DNA of 64,000 nt. It comes from Chrysomallon squamiferum. Its lineage: Eukaryota > Mollusca > Gastropoda > Neomphalida > Peltospiridae. Every line of letters starts with the position of its first letter. Position 1 is the stretch's first letter. Where the stretch lies: positions 12,620,288-12,684,287 of the forward strand of contig CM022673.1 of NCBI GenBank assembly GCA_012295275.1, in the 5' to 3' direction. Shown one piece after another: positions 1 through 13,378 of this stretch. Made by a program: the position numbers and the translations under genes. The notes under the pieces were generated by a model. It was not told the DNA's origin and made no database searches. It saw only the letters and a program-made list of their open reading frames with translations.

Positions 1-624
1 GTCATTCTTATTGCTGAATATGTAGCAATTTGTCACAATTCTTTTATTTGTACTGTCTGTCTTTTACGTTGTACGTTTTCTTTTACAGCAAGGACGTGAC
101 TAATAAACTCTCCTTTGTCTCTCTCGTTTCATTTCAAATAGCTGCATTATAGTCTCTATTCTTTAATAATTAATTTATGTGTGTGGATAATAAATTTCTG
201 TCCGTCCATGACTTTCAAATGGCGTGCAGTTTATTCCTTCTATTAGGGGACAATTGTAAGAAAATGTTTCATTGCCAAAACAATTAAAAATCAATACCCT
301 CTCTTCACGTGACAATTACTGTAAATATGAAATCACTCTGCGTTGAAAATCAGAAATTATTTTACATAATGGTCGTATTCTTCGTGCTTTTTTTTTTTTT
401 TTTTTTTTTTATTTTATATATATAAACGAGTTTTTGTTATTTCAGATCTCCTGCTCTACGGATTGTCCTAATGTTTTGTTATTTTATATCCACCATTTAA
501 ATAAGAACATATTCATAATAAAAACAACTCTTTTATTTATTTCATCTAAAACACTGAAATGACAACAATATAAAAAAAAAAACAACTACAACAACAAGAG
601 TGAATATGAAGATTTCATTAAATA

Positions 625-805
625 TACCATTAACATACAAATTTTTCCGTGTAATGGTTAAAGGTCCTCATTATTGTTGACGTAATGTCATTATTTATTT
701 TACTTTTCTTATACTACGGCATTAACTATACAAATCGTGCGTTTCCGTGTAATGGTTAAAGGTCAATGTACATGTAGTGTTGACGTCATGTCATTATTTA
801 TTTAC
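625..805 (+). repeat. Direct duplication of about 100 bp
   Basis: TTTCCGTGTAATGGTTAAAG occurs at about 645 and again at about 742, each followed after a short gap by GTTGACGT and ATGTCATTATTTATTT. Confidence 0.8.
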
Positions 806-936
806 TTACTTACTTGCTTGCTTGCTTACTTACTTACTTACTTACTTGCTTGCTTGCTTACTTGCTTGCTTGCTTACTTGCTTGCTTGCTTACTTACTTG
901 CTTGCTTGCTTACTTGCTTGTTTGCTTGCTTGCTTA
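802..936 (+). repeat. (CTTA/CTTG)n tetranucleotide microsatellite
   Basis: Alternating blocks of CTTA and CTTG, about 33 units. Confidence 0.93.
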
Positions 937-1413
937 TGTATTTAGTTATTTCTTCATTGTTATTCTTCTTGTTTATTTACTTTGGTTCAATTGTTCCTAA
1001 TCTTGTTGTTTTTGTTAATATATATATAGTTTTTTTCATTTCATTTACTGTTGTTACTGTTTATTATTATTATTATTATTATGTAATCAAAGTGTTCTAT
1101 TTAAATTTAACATCGTCCGCATTTCACCCCAACCTATTTTTAATAATAATTATTGAGTCACGGCGAATTCCGGCGTCGCCTTTAGCAGACACGTTCGGTG
1201 TCGCAAACTTGATGCCGCTGATGTCGTTGCCGTTTTCGGCACTAACGCTGCCCCACTGACCTTTTATTGCGTCATAGATGATACTATTTTCAAAACCCCA
1301 GTTTTCGTACTGTTTCGAAATATCCTATAGCAAATATCTGGCTCGGAGGCAGACGAGTTAGATGTCTTATTTACCTTTTACAGACATATTAACGAACCTT
1401 ATCAACCGACTCT

Positions 1414-1475
1414 GACTATGGATCAGTGGTTAGAGCGTTCGCTTTTTTTTTGAGCAAAAAGTTCCAGGATCAATT
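1414..1475 (+). mobile_element. tRNA-like SINE head fragment
   Basis: TGGATCAGTGGTTAGAGCG resembles a tRNA A box (TAGCTCAGTGG type). GGATCAATTC some 40 nt later resembles a B box. A run of T lies between them. No tRNA fold is complete. Confidence 0.4.
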
Positions 1476-1666
1476 CTCTTTCGACTATTCTTTGATCATT
1501 TAGCGCGGTGGTCATTAAAATTATTTACATTTCGTAAAGAGTAATTGAAGTAAGTTGTGAACAATAATTATACAATTATCCATTTTGTCTCTTTTAATTT
1601 ACTAACAGCAGAAACGCATCACGTGACAGTCGTCGTCCTTTTATTATTCGTCATCAAAACCGCGAC

Positions 1667-1731
1667 CAATTTATCCGGCAGGTTCGGGTCCCGGAGAAGG
1701 ACCCGGATTTCTCGATTACCCGGATAACTAA
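1667..1731. mobile_element. pogo/Tigger-like terminal hairpin
   Basis: TTATCCGG, TTCGGGTCC, then GGACCCGGA and CCCGGATAA form a nested inverted repeat around a short loop. This is a typical structure at the end of pogo-superfamily elements. Only one end is visible nearby. Confidence 0.5.
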
Positions 1732-2629
1732 CTGTACCAAGACTTCATTGTGATACATTTAAAACTGTATTTAACAGATAAAATGTAATATACTTCTAAT
1801 GCGGGTTGTCTGAAAGTTGGATGAATTATCTGTATAATTTACCTGTTTCGAGAAATTTCATCCAGATAATTATTATTACTACTACTTTGTTATTTTAAAA
1901 TAGTATCATCAATATGTAATAGTCACCATTTTCATATTATCGTTATTATTATCATCATCATTATCATCACCATCAGCATTATCATCATCATTATTATCAT
2001 CATCATCATCATCATCATCTGTTCATTATATTCTGGATCCACGACTCCGTAATTTTTAGACATTTGTGTTAAATAATTTATAACATTCTCGCTGTTAAAA
2101 ATATTTTGTTTCTGAAAATGACGGTATTGTATCTGAAACTGGAGATTTCAAAATGCCCCACATCATCGGTTATAATTAATGTGACGTTTTGATCTTTTTT
2201 CTAAAACAAAAGCTAGAATTTCTTTGACATTTACTGAGTAAAAAAGCAAATATAAATCTCTGACGTCATATGGAAGTAGGTCTTCATCTTTTCCTGGTTT
2301 CATATCATAGTATCCTTTGCAGTTTAGTGCGGATATACCAAAACGCAGAGGCTGATCAAGATTTGTTAGGCGGGGGAGAAGAAACATTTTACGACAGTTG
2401 AAGGATTACAATTATAAAAAACGTGTGGTATTAAAGTAGTTGTTGTAGTAAAGGTGTGAAGACGTAGGCAGCGTTGAATCTGTTACTGATTATGAATAAT
2501 TATTTTAAAAAAATAATATTAAAGTTTTGCTGTAATATGTTGAGAGTGTGGATTTACATTTTGTTATCATAATTATACAATAATATAAAAATTAAAAAAT
2601 AACAACAAAACAAATACATATGTCGCATC

Positions 2630-3035
2630 TAGTAATGGTTAATATAAAAATAACCGATAATTTATAAATGCGATAATTGTTTATATTGATATAACAAACC
2701 AGTTTAATATAAAATAAACGTTAGTACTGAAATAATGGTCAATATTAAATATAACAAGCGGTAATATTAATGTGATAATCATTTATTGTAAATTAATTAT
2801 CGTTAATATTAATATTTTGACTGTTAATATAAATACAGAGCTCATTAAAATTAATATATAAATAATTATTAATATTAATATAATAAGTAATCATTGATAT
2901 AATAAACATTAATATAATATTAATACCAGTGCAATACGTAATCATTAATATTAATATAATAAGTTGTCATTAACATGATTACAGTTAACATTTATATAAT
3001 AACCGTTAATATTAATATAATAAATCGTTATTATT
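2630..3035. repeat. Degenerate AT-rich minisatellite
   Basis: The core GTTAATATTAATATAATAA recurs with substitutions at irregular intervals over about 400 bp. Confidence 0.65.
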
Positions 3036-4424
3036 AAACGTACATTTACTCAGTTAACTCTGACGACGTCATCGACGTCTGCAGTGTTACAAAACCACTT
3101 AACGCCCACAGAAAAACCCGTCACTTTTCAATCAGCGATGACAACATATTCGTTATTAGTTATCATTCACGATTACTTTTCACAGCTCGTGTTAAACATC
3201 ATCCCACACCCTCCCCGATTTCCGATTCCATCAGCACATGGACAAATAATCTTAATTTTGATGTCCAACAACAAAAACATGAAGCTGTATTCAAAAAAAA
3301 AAAAAGAACGAAACCATCTCTGAAACCGGTTTAAAAGATTCGTCATAAGAACGGAATACCAGTATAAGATAAACACAGACCCCGCATTATATACTTCATA
3401 TCAGTATCTAATCTTTTAAAAAAAAAAAAAAAAAATGTCAAATTAGAAGAAATTTTCTTCATCACCCTCAGCCTATTCACCTAATTAAAGATGACCACCG
3501 CGTCTAGATGTGTCCGAAAGTCCGTCTGTCGTCGTTAGTCGTTAACGAAGTAAAATCATTACAAAAACGAATCGGGACAGACTGTTAACGATACACTTGA
3601 AGAAACTCTTGTAACAAAGCGCAGTTCTATAATAAAGCTTCCCTAGATTGGAAGAGATGTGTAATTATAACTCTCCCTGCCAATCAGTCGCTGCGGGTTT
3701 CTTTCCTCAGACGACAGGAAGAAAAATCCTTTTTCTTTGTGGCAAATTACCGCCGTAGTTTCGAAGATTTCGTCTGATGCGTGCTTGCGGCTTTGGGTTG
3801 AGTCTGCCGCACGGACCTCGCCAGGCTTGCAGACAGTTTTCTGCAGATAACGAGTGGGGAAAATGTTCTCATATAAATAATTTACTAGGCTAATCGTGTT
3901 ATCAGCAGCTGTCTGGCAAAGCTTAAGAAGATGAATCAAGTTACCTTCAGTCTTCGGTTTTCTTATTTCTCTAAAACACCTTTAAACTAGTGCCGTTTGG
4001 TTTGTTGGTTACAGCTTTCGCATCAAGTGTGATTTGGATGCATGAATGGTTATCCTTGGTATAATTGATTCATGGCTTGAACATACACATCCTTGTCCTT
4101 TTGAGTCCACTTTAGTAACACTGTCTGTATAATTATAACTTTACATTATTTCTGCTCCAAGTATGTATCTTTCTAAGGTCTATAACAAGCCTTGATTTTC
4201 ATTCAATTAAAAAAAAAAAAAAAAAGAAAGAAATTAATTAAAATGTGTTATTTTTATAATTTCTTTCCACATAGATACCGTTCGAAAAAAATAAATATCC
4301 CTGTTTCCGTCAGTGTTGCAGTGATGGTAATATGACCATCATGGTGCCTTTAATACAAACATTATCAAATTATATCTGCGCTATATAAAATGACGTTTTT
4401 GTTTTTTCATATAATATGGTCAGC

Positions 4425-4456
<32 letters not shown>

Positions 4457-4747
4457 CGTCCTTGGCGAGCTGGACTCTCGCGTCTTGCCTCCGACCAAAC
4501 GTATTACGTCTGCTACCGAAATCAGCAAAACCCGCCAAAACTAGCGCCGAGCAGCAATTTCCGGCAGTATCGTTTGTCTTCGGATTCCATGAATATTTGT
4601 ATGGCGAGATTAGCGAGGATGAATCAATGCATAGAAATGTGTGAGAGACACACAGGTGACTGAACACGTGATCCCTTCTTTGCCAGAGACTTGTTAGTGT
4701 GAATTTACACTCACTCTGTTATACAGGTCACGTACATATATACATTA

Positions 4748-4980
4748 CAAACATACACACACACACACACACACATATATATACACACACACATACATAC
4801 ATACATATATATATATATACATATATATATCCAAATATACACACACACACATACATACATACATACATACATACATACATACATACACATACGTATACAT
4901 ACATACACATATTACACACACACGTACATACACACACATATACATTATACATTCATACACATACATACACACATATATAC
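4748..4980 (+). repeat. (CA)n/(ATAC)n microsatellite
   Basis: CA blocks alternating with ATAC and TATA blocks. Confidence 0.93.
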
Positions 4981-5283
4981 AAAACGATATCATTAGAGGA
5001 TAAAATTAAAGTGTAATTTTATAAGAGTAGCTGAGTAGAATTGGAAATTTGCTACTGTGTACTAAAATAACAACACTGTGACCCGTCATGCCTACATGAA
5101 ACAGAAGGCAAATTGCGAAAGAAATGTTTTACATCACCATAAATCTTCACATAACTGAAAGACATAACTTATTATTTATCTGGAGTAATGATGTTTTTCA
5201 TATATACAGCATAGTTGATTTGCATATAATATATGGATTTATAAGCATCAACTACATTCTGTATATACAAGTCAACTATGTTG

Positions 5284-5443
5284 TATGTTTGTGTGTGTGT
5301 GTCTGCGAGTGTGTGTGTTTGTGTATATGAGTGAGTGTGTGTGTGTGTGTGAGTGTGTGAGTGTGTATGTGTGCGAGGGTGTGTGTCTGTGACTGTGTGT
5401 GTGTGTGAGTGTGTGTGTGTGTGTGTACGAGTGTGCGTGTGTA

Positions 5444-5480
<37 letters not shown>
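5284..5480 (+). repeat. (GT)n microsatellite
   Basis: GT repeats with GAGT and ATGT interruptions. Confidence 0.93.
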
Positions 5481-5482
<2 letters not shown>

Positions 5483-6236
5483 GGACATAACAATATGGGT
5501 AGAGTTAAATGACAGTTTCATTTGATTCCAAGAAAACATCGTAAGTATAATTAAAAGTCAAATATTTATGTTCACAAAATAAATTAACAGTAGATTATAA
5601 TCTACACCATCTATACATTTTACGTCAAACAGTATTACCACCCAATCAGAAACCGTGTTTTATTTACCTCGCATCTCGCACTCTGACCGGAAACTGTGTC
5701 GTTGCAGACGGCAGCCTACATGTCGCGTGCCGTTTAATCCTCAGTAGGTGTGCTGATGCGTTATCGATTTTATTCTAAACATTCTTTCTTCCTTTTCTGC
5801 CACAAATTAAATGTCTTCTTCGTACTTCAGATATAAACAAAAATCCCAATTATAGTATACGGTAAATTATTGGACTTTTAATCATTACTTGCAAAGCTTT
5901 GAGTACGTTAGTAATTAGGCTTCTGATGAAAAGTAATTTACTCGTTTCTTTGGCGATTTCTTTTCATTTTTTCATTTTTTTTTTTCTTTTTTTAATTAAC
6001 TACTTATAATGCTTAAAACAGAAAAATTCATAATCCGATTTTACGACTGAATTTCTCAGTACATCAAAAAAGATTAAAAATCGGAAAATAAAACTGTTTT
6101 TAATGTTTTTCACTAGTTTTTCTTCTTGTGAACTCGATTACCATGCATTTCTAATAATATATGTCTGTACTCTCACTACCCCTTCCTCCCTCCCCCTTCC
6201 TCCCTCCCTCCTCTCTATCTGTCTGTCTGTCTGTCT

Positions 6237-6346
<110 letters not shown>

Positions 6347-6751
6347 CTTCTAGCAGCAGTTTAACAGTAATGAATCTATACATACTTTTATGTTCACGAT
6401 TGTTAGGTGACAGTGAAATGTCTATTTCTTTTCTCTTCTTGTTTTATTAATAGTAATAATAATAGTTGTGTTGTATTTTTGTTGATGGTCGTGATGGTGG
6501 TAGTGGCGGTGATAGTGGTAGTGGTTGTTCTTGCTACTGGTGATTTTGCCGTCGTTGTTCTGCTAGTTGCAGTATTAGTAATTGTAGAAGTAATTCAAAT
6601 CGTTGCAGTTTTTTTGCTGTAGTTGTCATGCTAGTTCTAATAGTAGTAATAGTAGTAGAAGTAGTAGTAGCAGTACAGTAGCAGTACTAGTCGTAGTTGT
6701 TGTATTAATAGTAGTAATAGTTTAAGTTATTGTACTGATGATGATGATATA

Positions 6752-6820
6752 TATAATTTCAATATTTTATTATTAACCTATATATATATATAGGTTAATA
6801 AAAAAAATATTGAAATTATA
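6752..6820. repeat. Near-perfect AT-rich palindrome
   Basis: The left arm (6752-6780) starts TATAATTTCAATATTTTATT and ends AACCTA. The right arm (6791-6820) is its inverse with an expanded A run. A (TA)5 spacer forms the loop. Confidence 0.9.
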
Positions 6821-7276
6821 AAATTAAGTTAACGAACATGTCATACATCTGTATAAATATAGAAAACATTTTATTTCTTTTTCTCGTGATAAATTACGTA
6901 ACAGCTTCTTTTGAAACAAAACCTGACTTTTTCCCGTGCCTTGTGGCGCCTGGATTACTGACAATAAAGCCTATTAAAGTGTTTTGGTGCCTGCAAAAAT
7001 CTGTTTACGCAAAGCTCTAATGACGACGTGACAATGGAACACGGCACTGCATGCCTGATGGACATTCGAATATTGATAATGTACTTGTAGAAAGCGAAAG
7101 AGAAAAAAAAAGAAGAGTTAAATAGAAACAACATGAGCAAAAAACTAATTAACAAAGGTTTCTTCCTTTACGTAATTTCTTTTTCGTCATCATCTTCTTC
7201 TTGTTTTGTGTTTTTGTTTTTTTTATAATTGAAACAGCAAACGTCTGTAAAGTGCATCAGTATGAGAATTTGAGTG

Positions 7277-7335
7277 TAGCCCAGTGGTTAGAATGCTCGA
7301 AAGAATCGTGAGATTAAGTTTCGATGTATTTATTG
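7277..7335 (+). mobile_element. tRNA-like SINE head fragment
   Basis: TAGCCCAGTGGTTAGAATGC fits the A-box consensus exactly. A degenerate B box (AGTTTCGATG) follows about 35 nt later, then TA-rich and TTTA repeats. Confidence 0.45.
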
Positions 7336-7418
7336 GATTATGTTGTTGCTGTTCGTTATTCTTTTCTTTTGCTTTTTTTTATTTATTTTATTTTATTTTA
7401 TTTATTTATTTATTTATG

Positions 7419-7424
<6 letters not shown>

Positions 7425-7472
<48 letters not shown>
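7425..7472 (+). repeat. (TA)n microsatellite
   Basis: About 24 TA units after a TTTA tract (7379-7420). Confidence 0.93.
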
Positions 7473-7474
<2 letters not shown>

Positions 7475-7487
7475 CATGTTGTCTTTA

Positions 7488-7540
7488 CTATGGTTCAACG
7501 GTTAGATCGTTCAACAGGGACACAGGATAAAACTCACAGT
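7488..7540 (+). mobile_element. Weak tRNA-like SINE head fragment
   Basis: ATGGTTCAACGGTTAGATCG has the layout of an A box but departs from consensus; no convincing B box. Confidence 0.25.
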
Positions 7541-8522
7541 GTATACTAAGTTATTTTTTGTTCTTTAATATCTTAATATCCTTTAACAGAAACAACAGAA
7601 TATAAAATAAAATATAAACGTAATAACTGCACAGCTTTTTGTTATCAAAGAAAACCTATTTCACAGGTTCCTTTGTTACCTCTGTTACAATTCGTGTATT
7701 TCCTGTTCCATCCAGTGCTCTGAGGCTGTTTCCTACATGCCTTCCTATGTGCATTCTCTTTATGTGAAAATAAAAATATTAAAAATCATTGATAATCGGT
7801 GAATTAACCGTAGCGGTTTCTTCTCTAACATGATCATGAAATGAAACAAATCATATTTAACTTTATATTTGACTTCTTAAAACTGCTAACCATAATTTGT
7901 GTGTTAAAATTTCATGAAACAACATTTAATACTCATTCATTCATTCATACATTCATGATTCACCTATTAAACTGTAAACATATTTTAGAATATAATCGTG
8001 ACGTGTTATACAAGCGATTATTCATGACGTAATGTAATGACGTTATCACACTAAAAATACATCCATCTCCGTCATCATGGCTTCTGTTATAACTATCATT
8101 GACAAACACAGGACCGGTAACTCTGCTATTCATGGATTTGCATCGTGCATGTTGATTTTCTAACAAGACAGTCATGTAGGTTATGTTAAAATTTATATTC
8201 TGTATTGATTTTAAAGGCATGATAAATATAATCATCTTGTTTGTTGACGTGACAAAACGCATCAAATACATGTTTTATAGATACATTAATAACTACAGAT
8301 AAACTTTCACGACTATACCACACAATAAGGAAATATAAATCCGTCTCGAAATATGTTTTTTAAAATTATATAATTTTATCTGTACTTCCTCGAAATAAAT
8401 AAATGTGATTAATGACAACAACAACGTGATCAGCACTTTTTCTGCAGAACAGATATGTTATGTTTTTATTTAGTTAATGATTTACTTGTTAAAACCCAAG
8501 AAACAAAATGTTCCGCATTCAG

Positions 8523-8643
<121 letters not shown>

Positions 8644-10256
8644 CTGCTTCTATATCTTTCTCATTGTGGGTGGGTGTGTGTGTGTGTATATATAACGATA
8701 TCTCTTTCTGTTTCTCCATTTATCTCTATTTGTTATTCGATACTGTCTCTCAAAGACACATTGCACATTTCTTTAACTTTTGTAAAGTTATTTTTACTTT
8801 TATGTTTTACTTCTAACAACGAACAGTTTGTGATGCAGTATCATTTTGTTCTGCAATGTCATTCTTACACCAAGCGGAAAACAGGTTTTTGTTCTCATCC
8901 AAAAGCAGTCCATATTGACTGAACGTTCGCTAATGAAGATAAACGATAGTTTCTTTCAGAAATAATATTACTTTATTAAACACGTATCGAAATGAAAACT
9001 CTACGAACAAAACCATAAGGTCAGCTTAAATAATGACTTGCATGAAAGAAATACTTTAAAGATAAAAATAAAGTGACTTCAAATGACTTGTAAAGAAAAC
9101 TGCTGTCATAAGTCGGCTCTTTTTCTTCCTAAACTAATTTGTTTTGTTTTTTTAACCTTGATTGCAATTATGCAGTGTACTTTATTGTCTTGATTATATC
9201 TCTGAGACAGAGACAGATAGATAAACTTAGAGAGAGAGAGAAAAGGAGAAGGAGCAGAGACTGACAGGAGGGAGAGAAAGAGACGGAGACAAAGACAGAC
9301 AAATACAGTCAGTGACAAAAATAGAGAAGTCAGTTAACTAACAGGGCATGAACATTATATTTTAAAAACAAATGATTCCAAAAAATAAAATCATTTGTCC
9401 TAAATATATGATCTGTAATCGACTCTTACTACTCCTATTTAACTGTGAAGAAGTAATACTACTACAGCTCTTCTCTTTTACTAACATTTTATCCCATTAA
9501 CACTGTTTTATTGTTCCAACCAAGAACCCGGATCTATGGGCTCTGCCCTGTACGCGATGACGTCATGACTTGAGAGATCTTTTTAAACTAATACTATTTT
9601 ATGAATTTTCGACGGCAAAATCAAGTAACTTAGAACTATGCTTAATACATATTTAGACTTTTTCCTTTCTTATATTTTAAACTTTCTGTGTTCTAACCAG
9701 ACTGTAATGTATGACATATTATTACTGGCTGAAACTACTGAAGAAGATATAAATTTAAAATCAATTTTTCCAATAAAAAAAAAAAAAAAGGTTATTAAAC
9801 TAGAGATAAAAAAAAAAAAACATCTTTTATCCAATTAATTATCGTCAAACTCTATATACGATCAAACATTTTTTTCTCGGATTAATAACAACTTCAAACA
9901 ACGTTTTATTGGATTCTGTACTTTTTATGTAGTAAAGTGTAATTTGAAAAATTCAATATTCCTCCGCCCTTTAGGTAAAATTTTATTCTCGAGTACGTTC
10001 ACGTATCAACATCAAACAAAAGATTAGCCAACTAAAAATAACGGTTTACAACACTGGTAAATTCTGCGTCATCTACATTAGTGTATGGTATCTTTGGTTT
10101 CTTTAAAGACTTCGGAAACTTGTTTTGTTTAAAAAAAAAAAAAAAAAAAAATTTTTTGTGTTAGTAATCGATGACTTTTACTTTTTGTTGTTATTGTTCA
10201 TGTTGTCGTTGTTGTTGTTTCTGCATTTCAGGTTGATTGATTCCCTCCTTCCCTAA

Positions 10257-10290
<34 letters not shown>

Positions 10291-10398
10291 TCTAAGACGA
10301 TGTACTAATAAATAAAATGTTTTTATTAGTTTTAGTACTTTCCAACATAACCTTTTTTTTAATTTTGATTTAATATTTTACTGCTTTTTATTCGCCTT

Positions 10399-10444
<46 letters not shown>

Positions 10445-11542
10445 CTTCTTCATTTTTTCTTTCTTGTATTCTTGTTTTTAATTATTTATTTCCTTTTTAA
10501 CAGAATTTGCTTTTGGGTTTTCCTATTGCGTTATTTTTTTTTTTATTATTATTATTATTGTGTTGCATTGTTTTACTATTGTTTATTTTTTGTTGTTGTT
10601 TTTTGTAACGTTTGGTTTTTGTTGCTGTTTTTTATTTTTTGCCTTTATTTTTATTTTGTTTCTCAGATAGTTGGAGTTTTTGTTGGGTTTTTTGGTTGGT
10701 TTTTTTTTTTTTTTGTTTGTTTGTTTTTTGTTATTTTCGGGGGGTTTTTTTATGGGGGGATTGACTACTTAAGACATTTTCTTTCTGATGCAACAATAAT
10801 AATAGTTCTAAAAATTACGAAATACCTTTACGCACAAAAAAGGATCGTTGAAAGAAAAACACTTCAAACACAAGAACCCTGCCTGTTTACTAAAACAATC
10901 TTTCTTCCTGTTTCCACTGCACTGTCTCAGTGTTCTTGTTTGATGTTACAACGTACCAAACTCTTCACTCGGTTTACCTCGGGGCAAGTTCTTTGGCGAT
11001 CTTCACAGTATTTGGAACTCGCAGAATACAGATTCACGCAATATGTAGGCCATAGTCCAGAGGTAAAACCCTTTGCAGTCAGATGCAGTCACGTTTTGCC
11101 TGGGACGTTGTCGTGGCAGTTGTTATCGCGGAAGCCCCAAGGAGGTGAACATCACAGTTTCAAAAAACCAGAAATTAATCCACCGTTAATGTACTTTTTT
11201 TTTATTTGTTGTTGTTGTTGTTGTTGTTTTGTTTTGTTTTTTGTTGTTTGTTATATTGTGGGTTTTTTGGAGGAGTCGAATATCACAGTTTCAAAAAGAC
11301 AGAATCTAAGGCACTGTTTTTTAAAAAGAAAGAAAGAAATGGAGAAAAAAAGAAAATTATTGAATTTTAGTTATCCTAACAGAAACATACTTTTTGAAAA
11401 CTACTTTTTAGAAAATAAAACACTTATTATTTTTGTAATATAAAGATTGTCACGTGGCAAGTAAATTCACTGATTATCATGGAAAATAGTCCATGGAACT
11501 AATGGTTAAGATAATAACAACAACAACAACAATAATAATAAT

Positions 11543-11730
11543 AAAGGATAAAAAAATGGGGAAAATTGGTATCTATATTCATGGTTCGTACACCTTGGGT
11601 TATCAAAATTTCCATAATAATAATAATAATAACAACAATAATAATAATAACATTAAAGGATATAAAAAATGAGGAAAATCGGTATCAGTATTCATGGTTC
11701 GTACACCTTGGGTTATCGAAATTTCCATAA
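11543..11730 (+). repeat. Direct duplication bearing a hAT-like end
   Basis: Two copies (about 11543-11618 and 11654-11730) share TTCATGGTTCGTACACCTTG and GGGTTATC plus AATTTCCATAA, separated by AAT/AAC triplets. Confidence 0.8.
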
Positions 11731-12332
11731 ATTTTCTAAAACTTTCCACAGCCCAGAAATCCAAATTTCGAAAACCATTTCCAAGCAAACTCAATGAAAA
11801 CAAAGTGTTTTTAGACAAGATGGTCAGTTAAACTTCTGCCTTGACCTGGCTGTGTGGTATACATGTAGGATTACTAGTAATAAAAAAAATTAATGTGATT
11901 TATTTTAGTGTTTTAAAATGCAGTTTTATTCTCGGAGTGGACACGCTCTCGGCACTGTGATTTGCTGCAGCCTGATTCGGCTGTTTCTGGATTGAAGAAG
12001 TGACCCAGTCCTCGTGTTTTTCATGTGAATGTTTTTTCCCATTCGGGTGACTGACGACAACGGCCCAGCCATATTTCCGACATCAGATGTTTCTGAAGAC
12101 AACGTACAACGCGTTCTGTGACGTTCAGGATCATCTCCATCTTGACCTGCTTTCGCCAGCCAGTCGTTGGTCAGTTTCTTTGTTAACCACATTTTAAACA
12201 TTGGTCAAAACTAACCAGGTTTTACGGCAATTCCATAATCTTTCCACAGCAGAGGTAACAAAACTTGATTTATAAACACTGACGAATTTCCAAACTTTCC
12301 AAGACTTTCCAAAACGCGTACAAACAACCCTG
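11693..12332 (-). mobile_element. Decayed hAT-like element with a remnant BED-like zinc-finger segment
   Basis: The left end CATGGTTCGTACACC and the right end CGCGTACAAACAACCCTG resemble CAGGGTTCGTACGC-type inverted termini, each followed inward by TTTCCA-rich sequence. Inside, on the minus strand (about 12190-12010), the translation TNDWLAKAGQ, RTRCTLSSETSDVGNMAGPL and MGKNIHM resembles the finger segment found at the N-terminus of many hAT-type transposases (CTLC, SNMG, SHxxGKKH). Expected Cys and His ligands are replaced, so it is a relic. No matching 8-bp flanks. Confidence 0.5.
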
Positions 12333-13319
12333 AATATTTCGGACATAAGCAATGTTTTGTTAGCTTTTGATAATCATTTAACATCATCTGTATTTAATTT
12401 CAATTCAAAATTATTCATTTCTTTTAATTTTGTTTTCATTTGACATACGAGTATAATATATTGACAATGAGAATAACAATGATGATGATGATGATGATGA
12501 TGATGATCAGAAGGGTTTTTGGGACGGGTGGTTGTTTTACAGGTGTTTATAATGATGTTAATGATAATGATATCAATGGTTATGATGATATACAAAGACA
12601 AGACTTATCTTGGGCAGAGTAAAAAACTGCTAAATTTCACTCTCCTTTCTGTTTAACCCAATTTTCACAGTAAACAACCGCAGTAATGAACCTGCCAAAA
12701 CACGGACTATTCTGCGAAAGTGCGGATTGCGATTTCAGAATTAAAATCGATAAAGTATCGTTTTACCGTACTTTCTTCACCAGACCGTACGTATCGGTAA
12801 TCAGCCCGTCCTTATAAAGCTCTGAATCTCCTCTTTTAATGTTGATCACGGCGACATCTTAGGTTACTTTCTCAGACTCGTTTCATTTATTTCTGTCTTC
12901 TCTGTGTTATTTCTTCCTGTCGCCATTTGCATATCTTATCTCTGAACGGCTATTTTGTCTTTGCTGGCGTTTAATCTAGGAAGCATCTAAACGCCGGATC
13001 CTGCCATTTCATGCAACGACTGCCCTGATTTTTTTTTTTTTTGAACTAAGTGTGATATAAAGAATAGTTCTGAAACAGATAAAAGACTGAACAATGTATT
13101 AGAGAAAACTGGTAATTATATTTTTATTTTATTTTATTTTTTAATTTATGTTTTTTGTTGTTGATGGTTTTTTTTTTTTTTTTTGTTGTTGTTTAGTGTA
13201 ATTAATCTCAATGTATTTTTCCTGCCGCCACTGACTTAAATAAACGTTAAATAGTAAATTTTAAAAATTAGGAACGGTATAAGTTGTTAGTAATTTTGAC
13301 AGTGAGAGTGCAAAATGTT

Positions 13320-13320
<1 letters not shown>

Positions 13321-13376
<56 letters not shown>
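13321..13376 (+). repeat. (CA)n microsatellite
   Basis: About 27 uninterrupted units. Confidence 0.95.

Positions 13377-13378
<2 letters not shown>

Larger units (their letters stand above)
1..4700. other. Gene-free block: AT-rich sequence, duplications, pogo-like end
   Basis: No coding sequence supported. Contents: poly-T at 390-410, a tandem duplication at 625-805, (CTTA/CTTG)n, a SINE-like head, a pogo-like hairpin, ATC triplets at 1936-2020, a degenerate AT minisatellite at 2630-3035, poly-A at 3418-3435 and poly-T at 4426-4456. A GC-richer unique stretch lies at 4457-4640. Confidence 0.65.

Noticed and set aside
7277-7335. Functional tRNA gene
   Set aside because: Only an A box is good; the B box and acceptor stem do not form a tRNA fold, so a SINE fragment is the better call.
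10472-11443. Long open frame of 323 codons on the plus strand
   Set aside because: The first third is poly-T/TTG-encoded Phe/Val/Leu, and the rest matches no family I know and lacks splice or codon evidence. Probably chance in T-rich DNA.
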